From the NCBI GenBank assembly GCA_001941025.1, contig MSHE01000032.1:248001-312000 (forward strand): a DNA stretch of 64,000 nt, given 5' to 3'. Source of the DNA: Lachnospiraceae bacterium Zagget3. Its GTDB lineage: Bacteria; Bacillota_A; Clostridia; Lachnospirales; Lachnospiraceae. This document shows positions 1-9,298 of this stretch, one piece after another; the first letter of the stretch is position 1; every line of letters begins with the position of its first letter. The notes under the pieces were generated by a model that saw only the letters and a program-made list of their open reading frames with translations, was not told the origin of the DNA and made no database searches. Made by a program: the position numbers and the translations under genes.

Positions 1-41
1 ATTGTTTTTCTCCCTGAAGGATACTCGTTACATATTCCGGA

Positions 42-1142
42 TTAATCGATAACAACATTTGACACATGAATATCTCCCTCCGTCAAAATCGTTTTAAATT
101 GATCCTCCGTCAAATGAACCTCTGTAGGATATTGATTCTGATTAGCCCAATATCCATTTTGATCAAGCCAATCCATATTGACATTGTTGCCCGCTCCAAA
201 AAAACCGTAATACAACATCTCAACAATAGTTACATTTTGATATTTTTGGTATTTATCATATAGTTCTTGCTCGTTAAAGACAGATTTATTTCCAATCCTT
301 CGTTTTAAGTCTTCAAAAGACATCTGAAAATTGTTGTACTTCTTCGCTTGAATTAAGTCCGTCACTACGCAATAAGACGTTAAACAAGAACGAAATCTCT
401 TCCCAGTGCCTTGCGTATATCTACGATAGACCAAAATGGGCTCTCCAATCCAATAATTTTGTGTAGATGCTTGTCCCACATAAATCTTGGTAAGCCCATT
501 ACTGACATTGTTGGCAACTAGCGATTGCAACTGCTCTGTTCTCGCGAGTTCCGAATATGCAAACATCGTATCATGATAATGATCGTCAATGATAATATAG
601 CCAGCATAATCAAAATTGCCATTTATAAACGGAAATGCCTTATACGGATCACTAAAATCAATGGCATCGCGGTCTCTCATTAATACATATTCGTCGTTCA
701 AATTAATACCTTTTTTACTAAACCCAAATCGTTCAAATAATTCGATCAAAGTAGTATGCTTACTAAAAGAAGTTAAATAAATCTCCGAACAATCCGAACT
801 CTGCCATTGCCATAAAAGCAAGCCAATGGCACCTTCTCCAATTCTCTGTCCTTGATATCTTTCCGCAATCTGAAACGTACTGATTTTGATCCTTCTATTC
901 TTTTGCAGACAAGCATCCTGCAAAAGTATTTCTTCTTCCTCTTCTTTCCACGCGACAAAAGCCCCTAGGCCCTCTGCATCTTCAAAAACAAGAGCAGTCG
1001 CTCCTTCTTGGGCCTTTCGATTAAACCATGTGACAAATCCCGTGCTATTTTCTGTTCCTGGGTAATCCTCTTTGAGGGAATCAAAGAAAACATCATCGAG
1101 ATTAATTTCAGCAAATTTTTTTACTTTAAATTTTCCTGCCAT
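42..1142 (-). CDS. GNAT-family acetyltransferase with C-terminal PUA/ASCH-like domain
   Basis: 366 aa. The N-terminal half (about residues 1-155) looks like a GNAT acetyltransferase: the acetyl-CoA loop motif RYQGQRIGEG is followed by a helix and the typical end ELFERFGFSKKG. The C-terminal half (about 160-366) is a separate domain that I read only tentatively as PUA/ASCH-like. The ATG start has AAAGGGG upstream. It is the last gene of the long polysaccharide operon visible here, after rfbB. GNATs with an added domain of this kind occur in conflict and nucleic-acid-associated contexts, but the substrate cannot be told from sequence. It is AT-rich compared with rfbB. It could be a house-keeping modifier or part of the nearby PAPS-reductase/DUF262 set. 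The GNAT call is firm; the role is unknown. Confidence 0.7.
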   Translation of the reverse strand: MAGKFKVKKFAEINLDDVFFDSLKEDYPGTENSTGFVTWFNRKAQEGATALVFEDAEGLGAFVAWKEEEEEILLQDACLQKNRRIKISTFQIAERYQGQRIGEGAIGLLLWQWQSSDCSEIYLTSFSKHTTLIELFERFGFSKKGINLNDEYVLMRDRDAIDFSDPYKAFPFINGNFDYAGYIIIDDHYHDTMFAYSELARTEQLQSLVANNVSNGLTKIYVGQASTQNYWIGEPILVYRRYTQGTGKRFRSCLTSYCVVTDLIQAKKYNNFQMSFEDLKRRIGNKSVFNEQELYDKYQKYQNVTIVEMLYYGFFGAGNNVNMDWLDQNGYWANQNQYPTEVHLTEDQFKTILTEGDIHVSNVVID

Positions 1143-1350
1143 TGTGCTTACCCCTTTAAGATAATTCGCCTTTTAAAGGTCTTTCCTCTACAACACAAAT
1201 TATAGAACATATGTTTGCGTTTGTCCATCGGCAAAGTGCACAATCATGCTGTCTCTTTATAGTCACTCTGAATTCGCCATCAGATTACGCTAAAATCTTG
1301 AATTCGGATAGAGTCGTTACGTTGTCAATGTCGCTCTTTTAATAGTGATT

Positions 1351-2370
1351 CTACCGATCCCCATACATCTTCTCATAATATCTCTGATACTCCCCCGATA
1401 TAATCTCCTCCCACCAATCCTGATGGTCCAGATACCACTGCACGGTCTTCCCAATCCCATCCTCAAACTTCGTCTCCGGCAGCCACCCAAGCTCCTCATG
1501 AATCTTCGTCGGGTCAATCGCGTAGCGCAGATCATGCCCCTTCCGATCCGTAACGAACGTAATCAGACTCTCCGGCTTATCCAACTCCTTACAAATCAGC
1601 TTTACAATCTCCAGATTTTGCATCTCATTATGTCCGCCGACATTATAGATCTCCCCCTCGGTCCCATTCCGTAGGATCAGGTCGATCGCCCTGCAATGAT
1701 CCTCCACATAGAGCCAGTCGCGCACATTGATCCCCTGCCCGTAGACCGGGAGCGGCTTATCATGTAAGGCGTTCACGATCATGAGCGGGATCAGCTTCTC
1801 CGGAAAATGATAAGGCCCATAATTGTTCGAACAGCGCGAGATTGTCACCGGCAAACCATACGTCCTGTGATAAGCCAGCACCAGCAGATCCGCCGCCGCT
1901 TTCGAAGCGCTGTAGGGGCTGCTCGTGTGAAGTGGTGTTTCCTCTGTAAAAAAGAGATCCGGCCGATCCAACGGCAAGTCCCCATACACCTCATCCGTCG
2001 AAACCTGATGAAACCGCTTGATGCCATACTCCCGGCAAGCATCCATCAGTACCGCCGTTCCAAATACATTCGTCTGCAGGAACGCACCCGGGTCCTCAAT
2101 CGAGCGATCCACATGGCTCTCCGCTGCGAAGTTCACCACGATGTCCGGGTGCTCCTCTTGAAACAGTCGATCCACCGCCTCACGGTCACAAATATCCGCC
2201 TTCACAAAGCGAAAATTCGGATTCTCCATCGCCTCCGCCAGCGTGGACAAATTCCCCGCGTAGGTCAGCTTATCCAGACAGACGATGCGGTCCTCCGGAT
2301 GTGTGTCAAGCATATAATAGATGAAGTTACTTCCGATAAAACCGGCTCCTCCGGTTACTATAATTGTCAT
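1351..2370 (-). CDS. rfbB: dTDP-glucose 4,6-dehydratase
   Basis: 339 aa, the usual length for RfbB/RmlB. It converts dTDP-glucose to dTDP-4-keto-6-deoxyglucose, the second step to dTDP-L-rhamnose, in the cytoplasm. Visible signatures are the NAD-binding [11 protein letters not shown] at the N-terminus, the [11 protein letters not shown] segment, the STDEVYGDL motif and the catalytic YSASKAAAD (YxxxK). It overlaps the upstream vanZ-like gene by 4 bp, so it is probably translationally coupled. It sits about 8.5 kb from the rest of the rhamnose genes (rfbA, D, C at 10.4-12.9 kb). The set is therefore complete but scattered, with unrelated genes in between. Confidence 0.96.
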   Translation of the reverse strand: MTIIVTGGAGFIGSNFIYYMLDTHPEDRIVCLDKLTYAGNLSTLAEAMENPNFRFVKADICDREAVDRLFQEEHPDIVVNFAAESHVDRSIEDPGAFLQTNVFGTAVLMDACREYGIKRFHQVSTDEVYGDLPLDRPDLFFTEETPLHTSSPYSASKAAADLLVLAYHRTYGLPVTISRCSNNYGPYHFPEKLIPLMIVNALHDKPLPVYGQGINVRDWLYVEDHCRAIDLILRNGTEGEIYNVGGHNEMQNLEIVKLICKELDKPESLITFVTDRKGHDLRYAIDPTKIHEELGWLPETKFEDGIGKTVQWYLDHQDWWEEIISGEYQRYYEKMYGDR

Positions 2371-2861
2371 AGCCTATTTCCCCCTATGCCACTACTAGTC
2401 TTCCGCCTCACCGCATTAATCACCAATACTCCAATCAAAAACCCCAGCATATTGTGAATCATGTCATCCCACTCAAAATATCCACGATGCGTTACCAGTT
2501 GAAGGATTTCAATCACAAAAGAGGAAACAACTCCGATGAGCAGTGCTCGCCCGGCACGAATCCTCCACAAAACACCCGCCAAAAAGCCATATGGTACAAA
2601 CAAAATGATATTTAAGATATTTTCTTTCACATAATACCAACGAGCCACATTGATGATCACATGATACCAAGACCACAGTGGAATCGGTTTAATCAACATC
2701 ATGCCAAACGATCTTCTTGTAAGCAGCGTAATGGCAAGAATAAAAAACACATACGCCGCCAAGGCGCCCCGCCAAACTGCTATCCAATACCTGCCGCGCG
2801 CATTGTCTCTGTCGAGAAAAAGGCTCAGCAAAAAGACGATGACCCCAATTGCGATCATCAA
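2367..2861 (-). CDS. VanZ-family membrane protein
   Basis: About 164 aa with four or five hydrophobic segments and the VanZ-like pattern [16 protein letters not shown] followed by [19 protein letters not shown] and HNMLGFLIG. VanZ-like proteins are polytopic membrane proteins often found in cell-envelope loci; their biochemistry is unclear. The start is uncertain. TTG at 2861 and ATG at 2858 lack a convincing ribosome site. The same frame stays open and protein-like back to a TGA at 2922-2924, with AGAGGTG just there but no standard start codon. A different frame opens from an ATG at 2940. A non-standard start or a 1-nt frameshift near 2915 is possible. Confidence 0.75.
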   Translation of the reverse strand: MMIAIGVIVFLLSLFLDRDNARGRYWIAVWRGALAAYVFFILAITLLTRRSFGMMLIKPIPLWSWYHVIINVARWYYVKENILNIILFVPYGFLAGVLWRIRAGRALLIGVVSSFVIEILQLVTHRGYFEWDDMIHNMLGFLIGVLVINAVRRKTSSGIGGNRL

Positions 2862-3039
2862 CAGAAACGTAACAACAGGATTGGAGTTTCGAATAATATG
2901 ATATGCGATATCGATAGGGAATCACCTCTGCACCAACCATGTGCAATCATATTAAACTCGCAAGCTTCTATATGCCACAATTAAAATATATCTCATAAAA
3001 GACTTCAATGTCTATAAGGGATTGCCCCTGACGGTATGT

Positions 3040-3405
3040 TCACACCAGATTAAACAACACTCTATATCTTCCATCTGCACTAATCTTTTTCTGTAAAGCA
3101 TCTCTTGAAATATTACCCTCATAATTTATATTCGGATCTGGATGAATCAAACTATAACTTAATCCTTGGTGTTGCTTCTTCAATACGATATTCAAATTTT
3201 CTATCTCTACCAATTGTGCAATGTCTTCCAAGGAACCAAGCGGCGGCAAAAAATAGCGATTTTCTTCCTGCACATCACGGTAAACACATAATCTCCATTC
3301 TCTCTGTTTATAAAGCAACTGGTCCTTAACAAATACATCCGTCGCTATGCCTTTTTCCAAAGCCTCCGACAGACCGTCTGTATATATTTTGCCTTCAAGC
3401 AGCAT
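3040..3405 (-). CDS. Hypothetical protein, possibly a DUF2971 remnant
   Basis: 121 aa, AT-rich, with no ribosome-binding site in front of its ATG. The segment FVKDQLLYKQREWRL resembles the late conserved part of DUF2971 proteins (a complete one lies at 22.8-23.7 kb), so this may be the 3' remnant of such a gene. It lies between the PAPS-reductase-like gene and the VanZ-like gene, in the same orientation. I do not recognise it with certainty and assign no function. Confidence 0.4.
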   Translation of the reverse strand: MLLEGKIYTDGLSEALEKGIATDVFVKDQLLYKQREWRLCVYRDVQEENRYFLPPLGSLEDIAQLVEIENLNIVLKKQHQGLSYSLIHPDPNINYEGNISRDALQKKISADGRYRVLFNLV

Positions 3406-3456
3406 CGAACTGATATTGTTTCACTTTTTTATACCTCGATGACTCCCTCAAAAAAT

Positions 3457-4440
3457 TTACCCATTTTTGCGCTCCATTACAAATTCTCTATATGCCTTTG
3501 TATATTCATAAGACTCATTAAATATTTGTTTTGCTGCTTGATACAATTTGGGCTCATATAATTGGATCGCTTCCAGTTCTTTTTCATAATCGCGACCAAA
3601 TGGGCACCCCGCACAACCGGATCTTTGCAAGCCATATATATTATAACAATCGCTGTGCTCAATATGATAGGTCTCTTCATATATTTGTTTAGTATCCTGC
3701 AAATACCAAAAAATCGGCCGGAATTCATCACAATCATCTCTGGAAGAAAAGCATGTTTTATAGGCTGTTTGTCTGGCTCCTCCCTCCGCTTTTCTCACTC
3801 CATAAATGTTCAAATCAAACTTGTTCTGTAATTTAAACTGCTGTGCCGGTTTCTTTTTTGCATAATAGCAACATTTATTAGATATTTTAAACGTTGGCGG
3901 ATTGGCAATCATAAATTCTTTTAGAAACTGATGATAGCAAATATTAAAACTGCTCTCACGCCCCGTTTCCCGTCGCGCAAAATCATTGCACCACCACCTT
4001 AAAGCCGCCTTGCACTTAGGATATTTTTTATACAATTCTTCGAACGATTTATCTTCCCATTGGAAATTATGCCGCTGTAATCGTTCAATCCACTCACTGA
4101 CCTGCTTCGACAAAAAGGGCTGTCCATACTCCCTGCAGCAAAAAGGAATGGATTTGTCCGGCTTGATATGGATGATATCAATTTCGTATTTGTCCTCCAA
4201 GTCAATCAGATGATTTTTTGTCGCCTCAAATTCCAACCCAGTATCAAAATAAGCATACGTTATTTTCGTTGCCTCATCAAACTTCTGACATAAATCAATC
4301 AGGATATCACTGTCACTTCCTCCGCTAACGGAGCACATGATTTTAGAATAGTTTTTCAAATGCGCATGCATCAGAACAAGAGAATCCGTAATAACCTGAT
4401 TGTTTTCTGGTGCTGTGTCAAGCGCCTCAAATAAATTCAT
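3457..4440 (-). CDS. PAPS-reductase-family (IbrA/DndC-like) protein
   Basis: 327 aa. An adenine-nucleotide alpha-hydrolase/PP-loop motif SVSGGSDSDIL lies near residue 38. A CCYYAKKKPAQQF segment follows mid-protein, and a C-terminal cysteine motif SGCAGCPFGRDYEKELE could bind metal or an Fe-S cluster. This layout matches the PAPS-reductase superfamily branch that includes DndC and IbrA, not assimilatory CysH. Its start overlaps the stop of the DUF262 gene by 4 bp, so the two are almost certainly co-translated. The pairing of a PAPS-reductase homologue with a ParB-like DUF262 protein parallels IbrA/IbrB of E. coli. It is AT-rich compared with the flanking sugar genes. The biochemical role is unknown; a function in defence or gene regulation is inference. 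Confidence 0.8.
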   Translation of the reverse strand: MNLFEALDTAPENNQVITDSLVLMHAHLKNYSKIMCSVSGGSDSDILIDLCQKFDEATKITYAYFDTGLEFEATKNHLIDLEDKYEIDIIHIKPDKSIPFCCREYGQPFLSKQVSEWIERLQRHNFQWEDKSFEELYKKYPKCKAALRWWCNDFARRETGRESSFNICYHQFLKEFMIANPPTFKISNKCCYYAKKKPAQQFKLQNKFDLNIYGVRKAEGGARQTAYKTCFSSRDDCDEFRPIFWYLQDTKQIYEETYHIEHSDCYNIYGLQRSGCAGCPFGRDYEKELEAIQLYEPKLYQAAKQIFNESYEYTKAYREFVMERKNG

Positions 4441-6413
4441 TCTTTTTTACCGTGTATTTTAACAATTACTTCGATTAAAACATTTTGTGCATACTCTAGA
4501 TATGCCTCTTGAAATTTCCCTGAAAAAAATTCGTTTAACTCTTCTTCATAATTATCAACCTGAAGATTGGGAAAGCTAATTAAAAGATCTTGTGCTTTAT
4601 CAATAATCATTTTCGAATATTCACAAGTTATTTTTTTGTCTTGCGACTTTTTGTCTTGTGATATTTGTTCTTGCAGTATCCTCTCCTTAACAGGCAGCCA
4701 ATTATTGTCCAATGTATCATTCAATGATCTGGGAATAAAAATAAAATTAAAAAGGTTGCGTACATATTTCCTGTAAATGCTAGCATCCATCTTATAATCT
4801 CCAACTTCAACAGCCAACTTTTTACCTTTAGAATTGCTTATTATAAAATGCTCTGTAGAAAACATATCGCTATCATCTAAGAAGCTTTTAAGTTTATTCA
4901 TTGAAGATTTTTTAATTTGAATTCTATCGTCTTTCTGCTCAAAAAAATTGTAAACTGTAGCCAACGCTCTGCAACGATGATCATATTCTTCTTCATCTTC
5001 ATTTCGCGAAAGTTTGTATTGTGCCTCCAAACGTGCATTTATAATATTATTAATATCAAAATATTCGTTTATTTGATTCATTAATTCAACATACCATTGA
5101 TTCTCTTCCGCATGAACAATCTTCATCAGAGCTTCTTTGCTCTTTTTATTTTCAAAAACAATAAACAACACCACAAATAAATATACTGCATAGATGTTTT
5201 GAATTTTCTGTTTTGTGCTTTGCCCATCACCATATATTATGACTAAAAAATATTTCATCAGCATTGCTTTTGGCAAAGCCAGTTTGTCTTTCAAAACGGT
5301 CCTTATAAGGGTGTGTATGACTTTTTGTTCTATATCATCTACTCTATCTGCTTTTTTATTTGCCATCGTCCCGGTGAATAGACTCTTAAATTCAGTTGAA
5401 GGAGATTCACTGTCTGCAATATCCGCCATAACCGAAACCACGGAATTAATCCGTTCAAGTGACACAAACATATACCGTTTGTTTTTAATACACTCGATTA
5501 GATGCGTCCCTTTTCTGAGCTTGTTCCCATCTGCGTCAACAAACTCCTTTTTTAACAAAAAATTTGAACCAAATTCTATCCCCTTATACTCGTCGTGATT
5601 ATATAAATCACACAAAAAATAGTATTCAAGTATTCTTAACAGCGAAAAGTCAACTTTATAACCTTCAAGTCTAGCCGTCAATGTTTTCAGTTTGTACCAT
5701 TGCTTTCTGATTTCTTCGCTAGAATCATTTTTAAATAGATAACTTTTGAAAATGTCCTCGTCATCTAACTGCTCACCTTTTAAGTTCACATCAATAAAAT
5801 AATGTATGCTGTCTCCCAAATCCGCTGAGTTGTTGAGAATAATATTGAACTGGCTTTTTTCTATATTTGCAATTAATTTTGCAGCTTCTCTTTTATTTGT
5901 GATTTCCGGCAAGGTCGAAATATGCTCATAAAGGTCTTTATATCTGGCTCGTTGCCCCAATTTATCTGCTTGCTTTAAAGCATCTTCATCCAGTTTTGAG
6001 TCATCAAAATCCACTCCCATGAATTCTTGAAACATTGCAAAGCTTTCCACTGTAAGCGCACACGGATCAAAAATTTCAACGGTCTCCTTGTGCCGTCCCT
6101 TTAAACAATGCACTATCATAATTAAAATGGTTATCCTTTGCTGCCCGTCAATAATAGCAAAATCTTTCTCACCGCACTTCGCTAAAATGACATTCCCAAG
6201 GAACTTAGGGCCAGACTTTATATCTTCTATTAGAACATCGACATTTTCCACCGTCCACCTAATTTCACGCTGAAAATCAGGAACTATGTACTTTCGATCC
6301 TCTTTCAACGACTGGACATCTTGTTTGTCTGTGCCTATAGAAATCGTCAGCTTGGTCTTTAAATTCGACAAAAAATCTTTTACCGATATGATTACGCCCA
6401 CTAATTCTGACAT
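4437..6413 (-). CDS. DUF262 (ParB/GmrS-like) domain protein
   Basis: 658 aa. The N-terminal DUF262 module shows VPDFQREIRWT and the hallmark IIDGQQRITIL near residue 90. This fold is related to ParB/sulfiredoxin and to the GmrS half of type IV restriction enzymes. The large C-terminal part is probably helical, with no recognised nuclease motif (I do not see a clear HNH). A ribosome site GAGGGGTG precedes the ATG. It is translationally coupled to the downstream PAPS-reductase-like gene. The AT-rich composition contrasts with ugd upstream. An NTP-dependent or regulatory role by analogy with IbrB/GmrS is inference. Confidence 0.82.
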   Translation of the reverse strand: MSELVGVIISVKDFLSNLKTKLTISIGTDKQDVQSLKEDRKYIVPDFQREIRWTVENVDVLIEDIKSGPKFLGNVILAKCGEKDFAIIDGQQRITILIMIVHCLKGRHKETVEIFDPCALTVESFAMFQEFMGVDFDDSKLDEDALKQADKLGQRARYKDLYEHISTLPEITNKREAAKLIANIEKSQFNIILNNSADLGDSIHYFIDVNLKGEQLDDEDIFKSYLFKNDSSEEIRKQWYKLKTLTARLEGYKVDFSLLRILEYYFLCDLYNHDEYKGIEFGSNFLLKKEFVDADGNKLRKGTHLIECIKNKRYMFVSLERINSVVSVMADIADSESPSTEFKSLFTGTMANKKADRVDDIEQKVIHTLIRTVLKDKLALPKAMLMKYFLVIIYGDGQSTKQKIQNIYAVYLFVVLFIVFENKKSKEALMKIVHAEENQWYVELMNQINEYFDINNIINARLEAQYKLSRNEDEEEYDHRCRALATVYNFFEQKDDRIQIKKSSMNKLKSFLDDSDMFSTEHFIISNSKGKKLAVEVGDYKMDASIYRKYVRNLFNFIFIPRSLNDTLDNNWLPVKERILQEQISQDKKSQDKKITCEYSKMIIDKAQDLLISFPNLQVDNYEEELNEFFSGKFQEAYLEYAQNVLIEVIVKIHGKKE

Positions 6414-6474
6414 CTGTCACACCCCTCATTAAGTTTCTAAAATAATTTTTTATGTCGCTTCTTTATTTGCGGTA

Positions 6475-7719
6475 TCAATCCCTCTTAAATATATCCCTCG
6501 TATAAACCTTCTCCTTCACATCATCCAAACAACTATCATACCGATTCGCCAGAATACACTGACTCCTCTCCTTAAACTCCTCCAGATCATTCACCACTTC
6601 CGATCCAAAGAACGTACTGCCATCCTCCAGCGTCGGTTCATAGACAATCACTGTCGCCCCCTTGGCCTTGATCCGCTTCATAACCCCCTGGATGCTGCTT
6701 GCACGAAAATTATCAGAATTGCTCTTCATGGTCAACCGATAGACCCCGACCACGACCTGCTTTTCCTTGCTCTGATTCCACTGGCTGTCTTCTCCATATC
6801 CATAGTATCCGGCCTTCCTCAACACCTGATCCGCAATAAAATCCTTTCGCGTGCGATTGCTCTCCACCACAGCACGAATCATAGTCTCCGGCACATCCTC
6901 ATAGTTTGCCAGCAACTGCTTCGTATCCTTTGGCAGACAGTATCCACCGTATCCAAAACTTGGATTGTTGTAATGTCCCCCGATACGGGGATCGAGACAC
7001 ACACTTTCGATAATGGCCTGTGAATCCAGACCTTTCGTCTCCGCATAGGTGTCCAGCTCGTTAAAATACGCGACACGCACGGCCAGATAAGTGTTCGCAA
7101 ACAGCTTCACTGCCTCCGCCTCAGTAAACCCAAGATACCGAACCGGAATATTTTCATCAATCGCGCCCTCCTGCAGAAGACCTGCAAATTCATGCGCGGC
7201 GTCCACCAACCTCTCATCCGACAGGTCTGTCCCAACCACAATGCGGCTGGGATGCAGATTGTCATACAGCGCCTTTGACTCCCGAAGGAACTCCGGACTG
7301 AACAGAATGTTCTTCGTATTATACTTCTTCCGCACCATCTCGGTATATCCAACCGGAACTGTGCTCTTAATCACCATGATCGCATTCGGATTACATCGCA
7401 ACACCACCTCAATCACATCCTCCACAGCAGACGTATCAAAAAAATTTTTCTCGCTGTCGTAGTTCGTCGGCGTCGCAATAATGATCAAATCCGCAGCACC
7501 GTAAGCCATCTCCTTATTCAGCGTCGCAGTCAGATCTAACTCCTTTGTTGCAAGATATTCCGAAATCTCATCATCTTGGATTGGTGCCTTCTTATTATTG
7601 ATTAAATCCACCTTCGCCAGTGTCGTGCTCACCGCATACACTTTGTTATGCTGTGCCAAAAGCACCGCAAGGCTTAATCCAACATATCCTACACCAGCCA
7701 CTGCTATTGTTTTATTCAT
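6475..7719 (-). CDS. ugd: UDP-glucose 6-dehydrogenase
   Basis: 414 aa from the ATG at 7719, chosen because [16 protein letters not shown] is the conserved N-terminus and AAGG lies upstream; an earlier in-frame ATG at 7743 would add eight unlikely residues. It oxidises UDP-glucose to UDP-glucuronate with two NAD+. Visible are the Rossmann motif GVGYVGLS, the VPVGYTE loop, [10 protein letters not shown], and the catalytic cysteine in GGYCLPKD. Together with the UDP-glucuronate epimerase at 9.3-10.4 kb it would supply glucuronate and galacturonate for the polysaccharide. Confidence 0.95.
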   Translation of the reverse strand: MNKTIAVAGVGYVGLSLAVLLAQHNKVYAVSTTLAKVDLINNKKAPIQDDEISEYLATKELDLTATLNKEMAYGAADLIIIATPTNYDSEKNFFDTSAVEDVIEVVLRCNPNAIMVIKSTVPVGYTEMVRKKYNTKNILFSPEFLRESKALYDNLHPSRIVVGTDLSDERLVDAAHEFAGLLQEGAIDENIPVRYLGFTEAEAVKLFANTYLAVRVAYFNELDTYAETKGLDSQAIIESVCLDPRIGGHYNNPSFGYGGYCLPKDTKQLLANYEDVPETMIRAVVESNRTRKDFIADQVLRKAGYYGYGEDSQWNQSKEKQVVVGVYRLTMKSNSDNFRASSIQGVMKRIKAKGATVIVYEPTLEDGSTFFGSEVVNDLEEFKERSQCILANRYDSCLDDVKEKVYTRDIFKRD

Positions 7720-7756
7720 ACCTTGTTCTCCCATTTCCCACATTCAATAAGAATTT

Positions 7757-9201
7757 TTAAAATATTTGTAATGTTTTATATAACCCGCGGTGTATAATTA
7801 TATTTTCATTATAATTAAACAGCGCATTCGGATACTGATATTTAAAGATTTGTTGACCCTTCATGGATGGCTGATTACCAATCACACTATGATCAAACAA
7901 CTGAAGCAAAACCATCTTGGCCTCATCTTCACTCGCAGAGAATGTTTCAACATATGTTTGGATAAATATCGACGGCGCAAAGGTCTGTTTTCTAATTTTC
8001 GAAAAAACGGAAAGAACCTCCTCAATATTCGGGAGGACCGCAAAACTTTCATCTAGAATTTCACCTTTTAAATATTCTGAAAATTCTCTGTCGGCTTCCC
8101 TCACTATAGGGGCAGTAATAACACCTAAATCTTTACTTAAGGCAATTTTAGAGCACTGTGTTATGTAATGAATATAATCTCTCGGTCTCCACTGTGTACT
8201 CCTTGTAATGTAATCAAAAGTATGCATCCGATTGCGAGCGCGATTCCCCATATGCACATACTTATGAATGAATAATTTATCCCAAACGACATCTTCTGAA
8301 AACCGACCTTGAAAGGCAACATACAACCTATGACATATCATGTCATATAATTTTTCCGGTGACCATGTCAAATTTAATATGTATTCTGACCACTTGTTTT
8401 TATCAGAATCTTTTAAAAAGGCATATATATCACTTCGCAGGAAAACTACAGGTCTAAGATTAATGTTACTGTCTTTAAAGTACGCCCGAACATCTTGTAC
8501 AGCTTTAAAAAGGCTTGTCAACAGATATATATATATGTTTTTCGTTGTTCTTCTGTTTCAAACTCTCTATAATCCTCATCTAATTCATCTATAAGAATGA
8601 AATAATAGGAATCATCTATATATTGTTCTATAACATCTTCGAAAATATCAACTTTGTCTTTCCAGGAAAAATTTTCTGATTTTTTTTCAACTCCTTCTAT
8701 ACTTCCGCCACATCCCAAAATTTCAACACCAAATCCTGATGATGTCCATCTTTTAATCAATTTATTTAAACCTTTAATTGGCTGATCAGGATATATTTTA
8801 TTTAGTTTATTTAAAAGAATAGGATCTAAAGAACTATTTTTAGCCATCATTTTACACACGGCATTATATATCAGATATTTCCAAATTGTAATGTATTGAT
8901 TTGGAGAAGTATAGCTATCATTAGAGAGATCATATAATTCATTAAATGGAAAATTTTTAAACGACAACCGCTCGCTAAAAACATTAGGCTCTTTTTCATT
9001 ATAGAGATACTCTGCAATGGCTGTCTTCCCAGTACCTTTCCGCCCTATTACGTAACACTTCTTTCCGTCCTTAATTGAATCCAGTTCGTCAATATAAAAA
9101 AAGAGGGTGTCATCTTCCTGCTTTGCTTCCAAATGCCATGTGTCGACGATTTTTTCCATTATGTCTGTACAATCAAACCTCTTTTCCCCACTGTCTTCCA
9201 A
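7757..9201 (-). pseudogene. P-loop ATPase (Sll1717-like), frame broken at an (AT)6 tract
   Basis: Two adjacent open frames form one gene. The 5' part (TTG start at 9201 with a perfect AGGAGG seven bases upstream) carries Walker A GRKGTGKTAIAEYL and Walker B YYFILIDELDEDYR, and ends at TGA 8518-8520. The 3' part continues in another frame with RPVVFLRSDIYAFL and NKWSEYI. The frames part at a dinucleotide run (AT)6 at 8525-8536. With (AT)5 or (AT)8 the reading frame would be continuous (KTYIYLLTSLFKAV), giving about 480 aa, a sensible length for the Sll1717-type P-loop ATPase family. The family name is recalled, not searched. The tract makes slipped-strand on/off switching plausible. The gene sits between ugd and the glucuronate epimerase. 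Confidence 0.8.
8525..8536. repeat. (AT)6 dinucleotide tract at the ATPase frameshift
   Basis: Six perfect AT units inside the coding region of the P-loop ATPase, exactly where the two halves of the protein change frame. Loss of one unit or gain of two would restore one long frame. Confidence 0.9.
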
Positions 9202-9298
9202 AATAACTCCTCCTATTTTGACTCGTCAAACAAGCTCCTTCTTTGCCCTTCAGATAATTATTTTCATATGGCCTTTTTCATCATACTTAAATATTTTA

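Noticed and set aside
7744..9298. The two ATPase halves as two independent genes
   Set aside because: The second half would start at a TTG without a ribosome site, and the protein is a seamless continuation of the first after removal of one AT unit.
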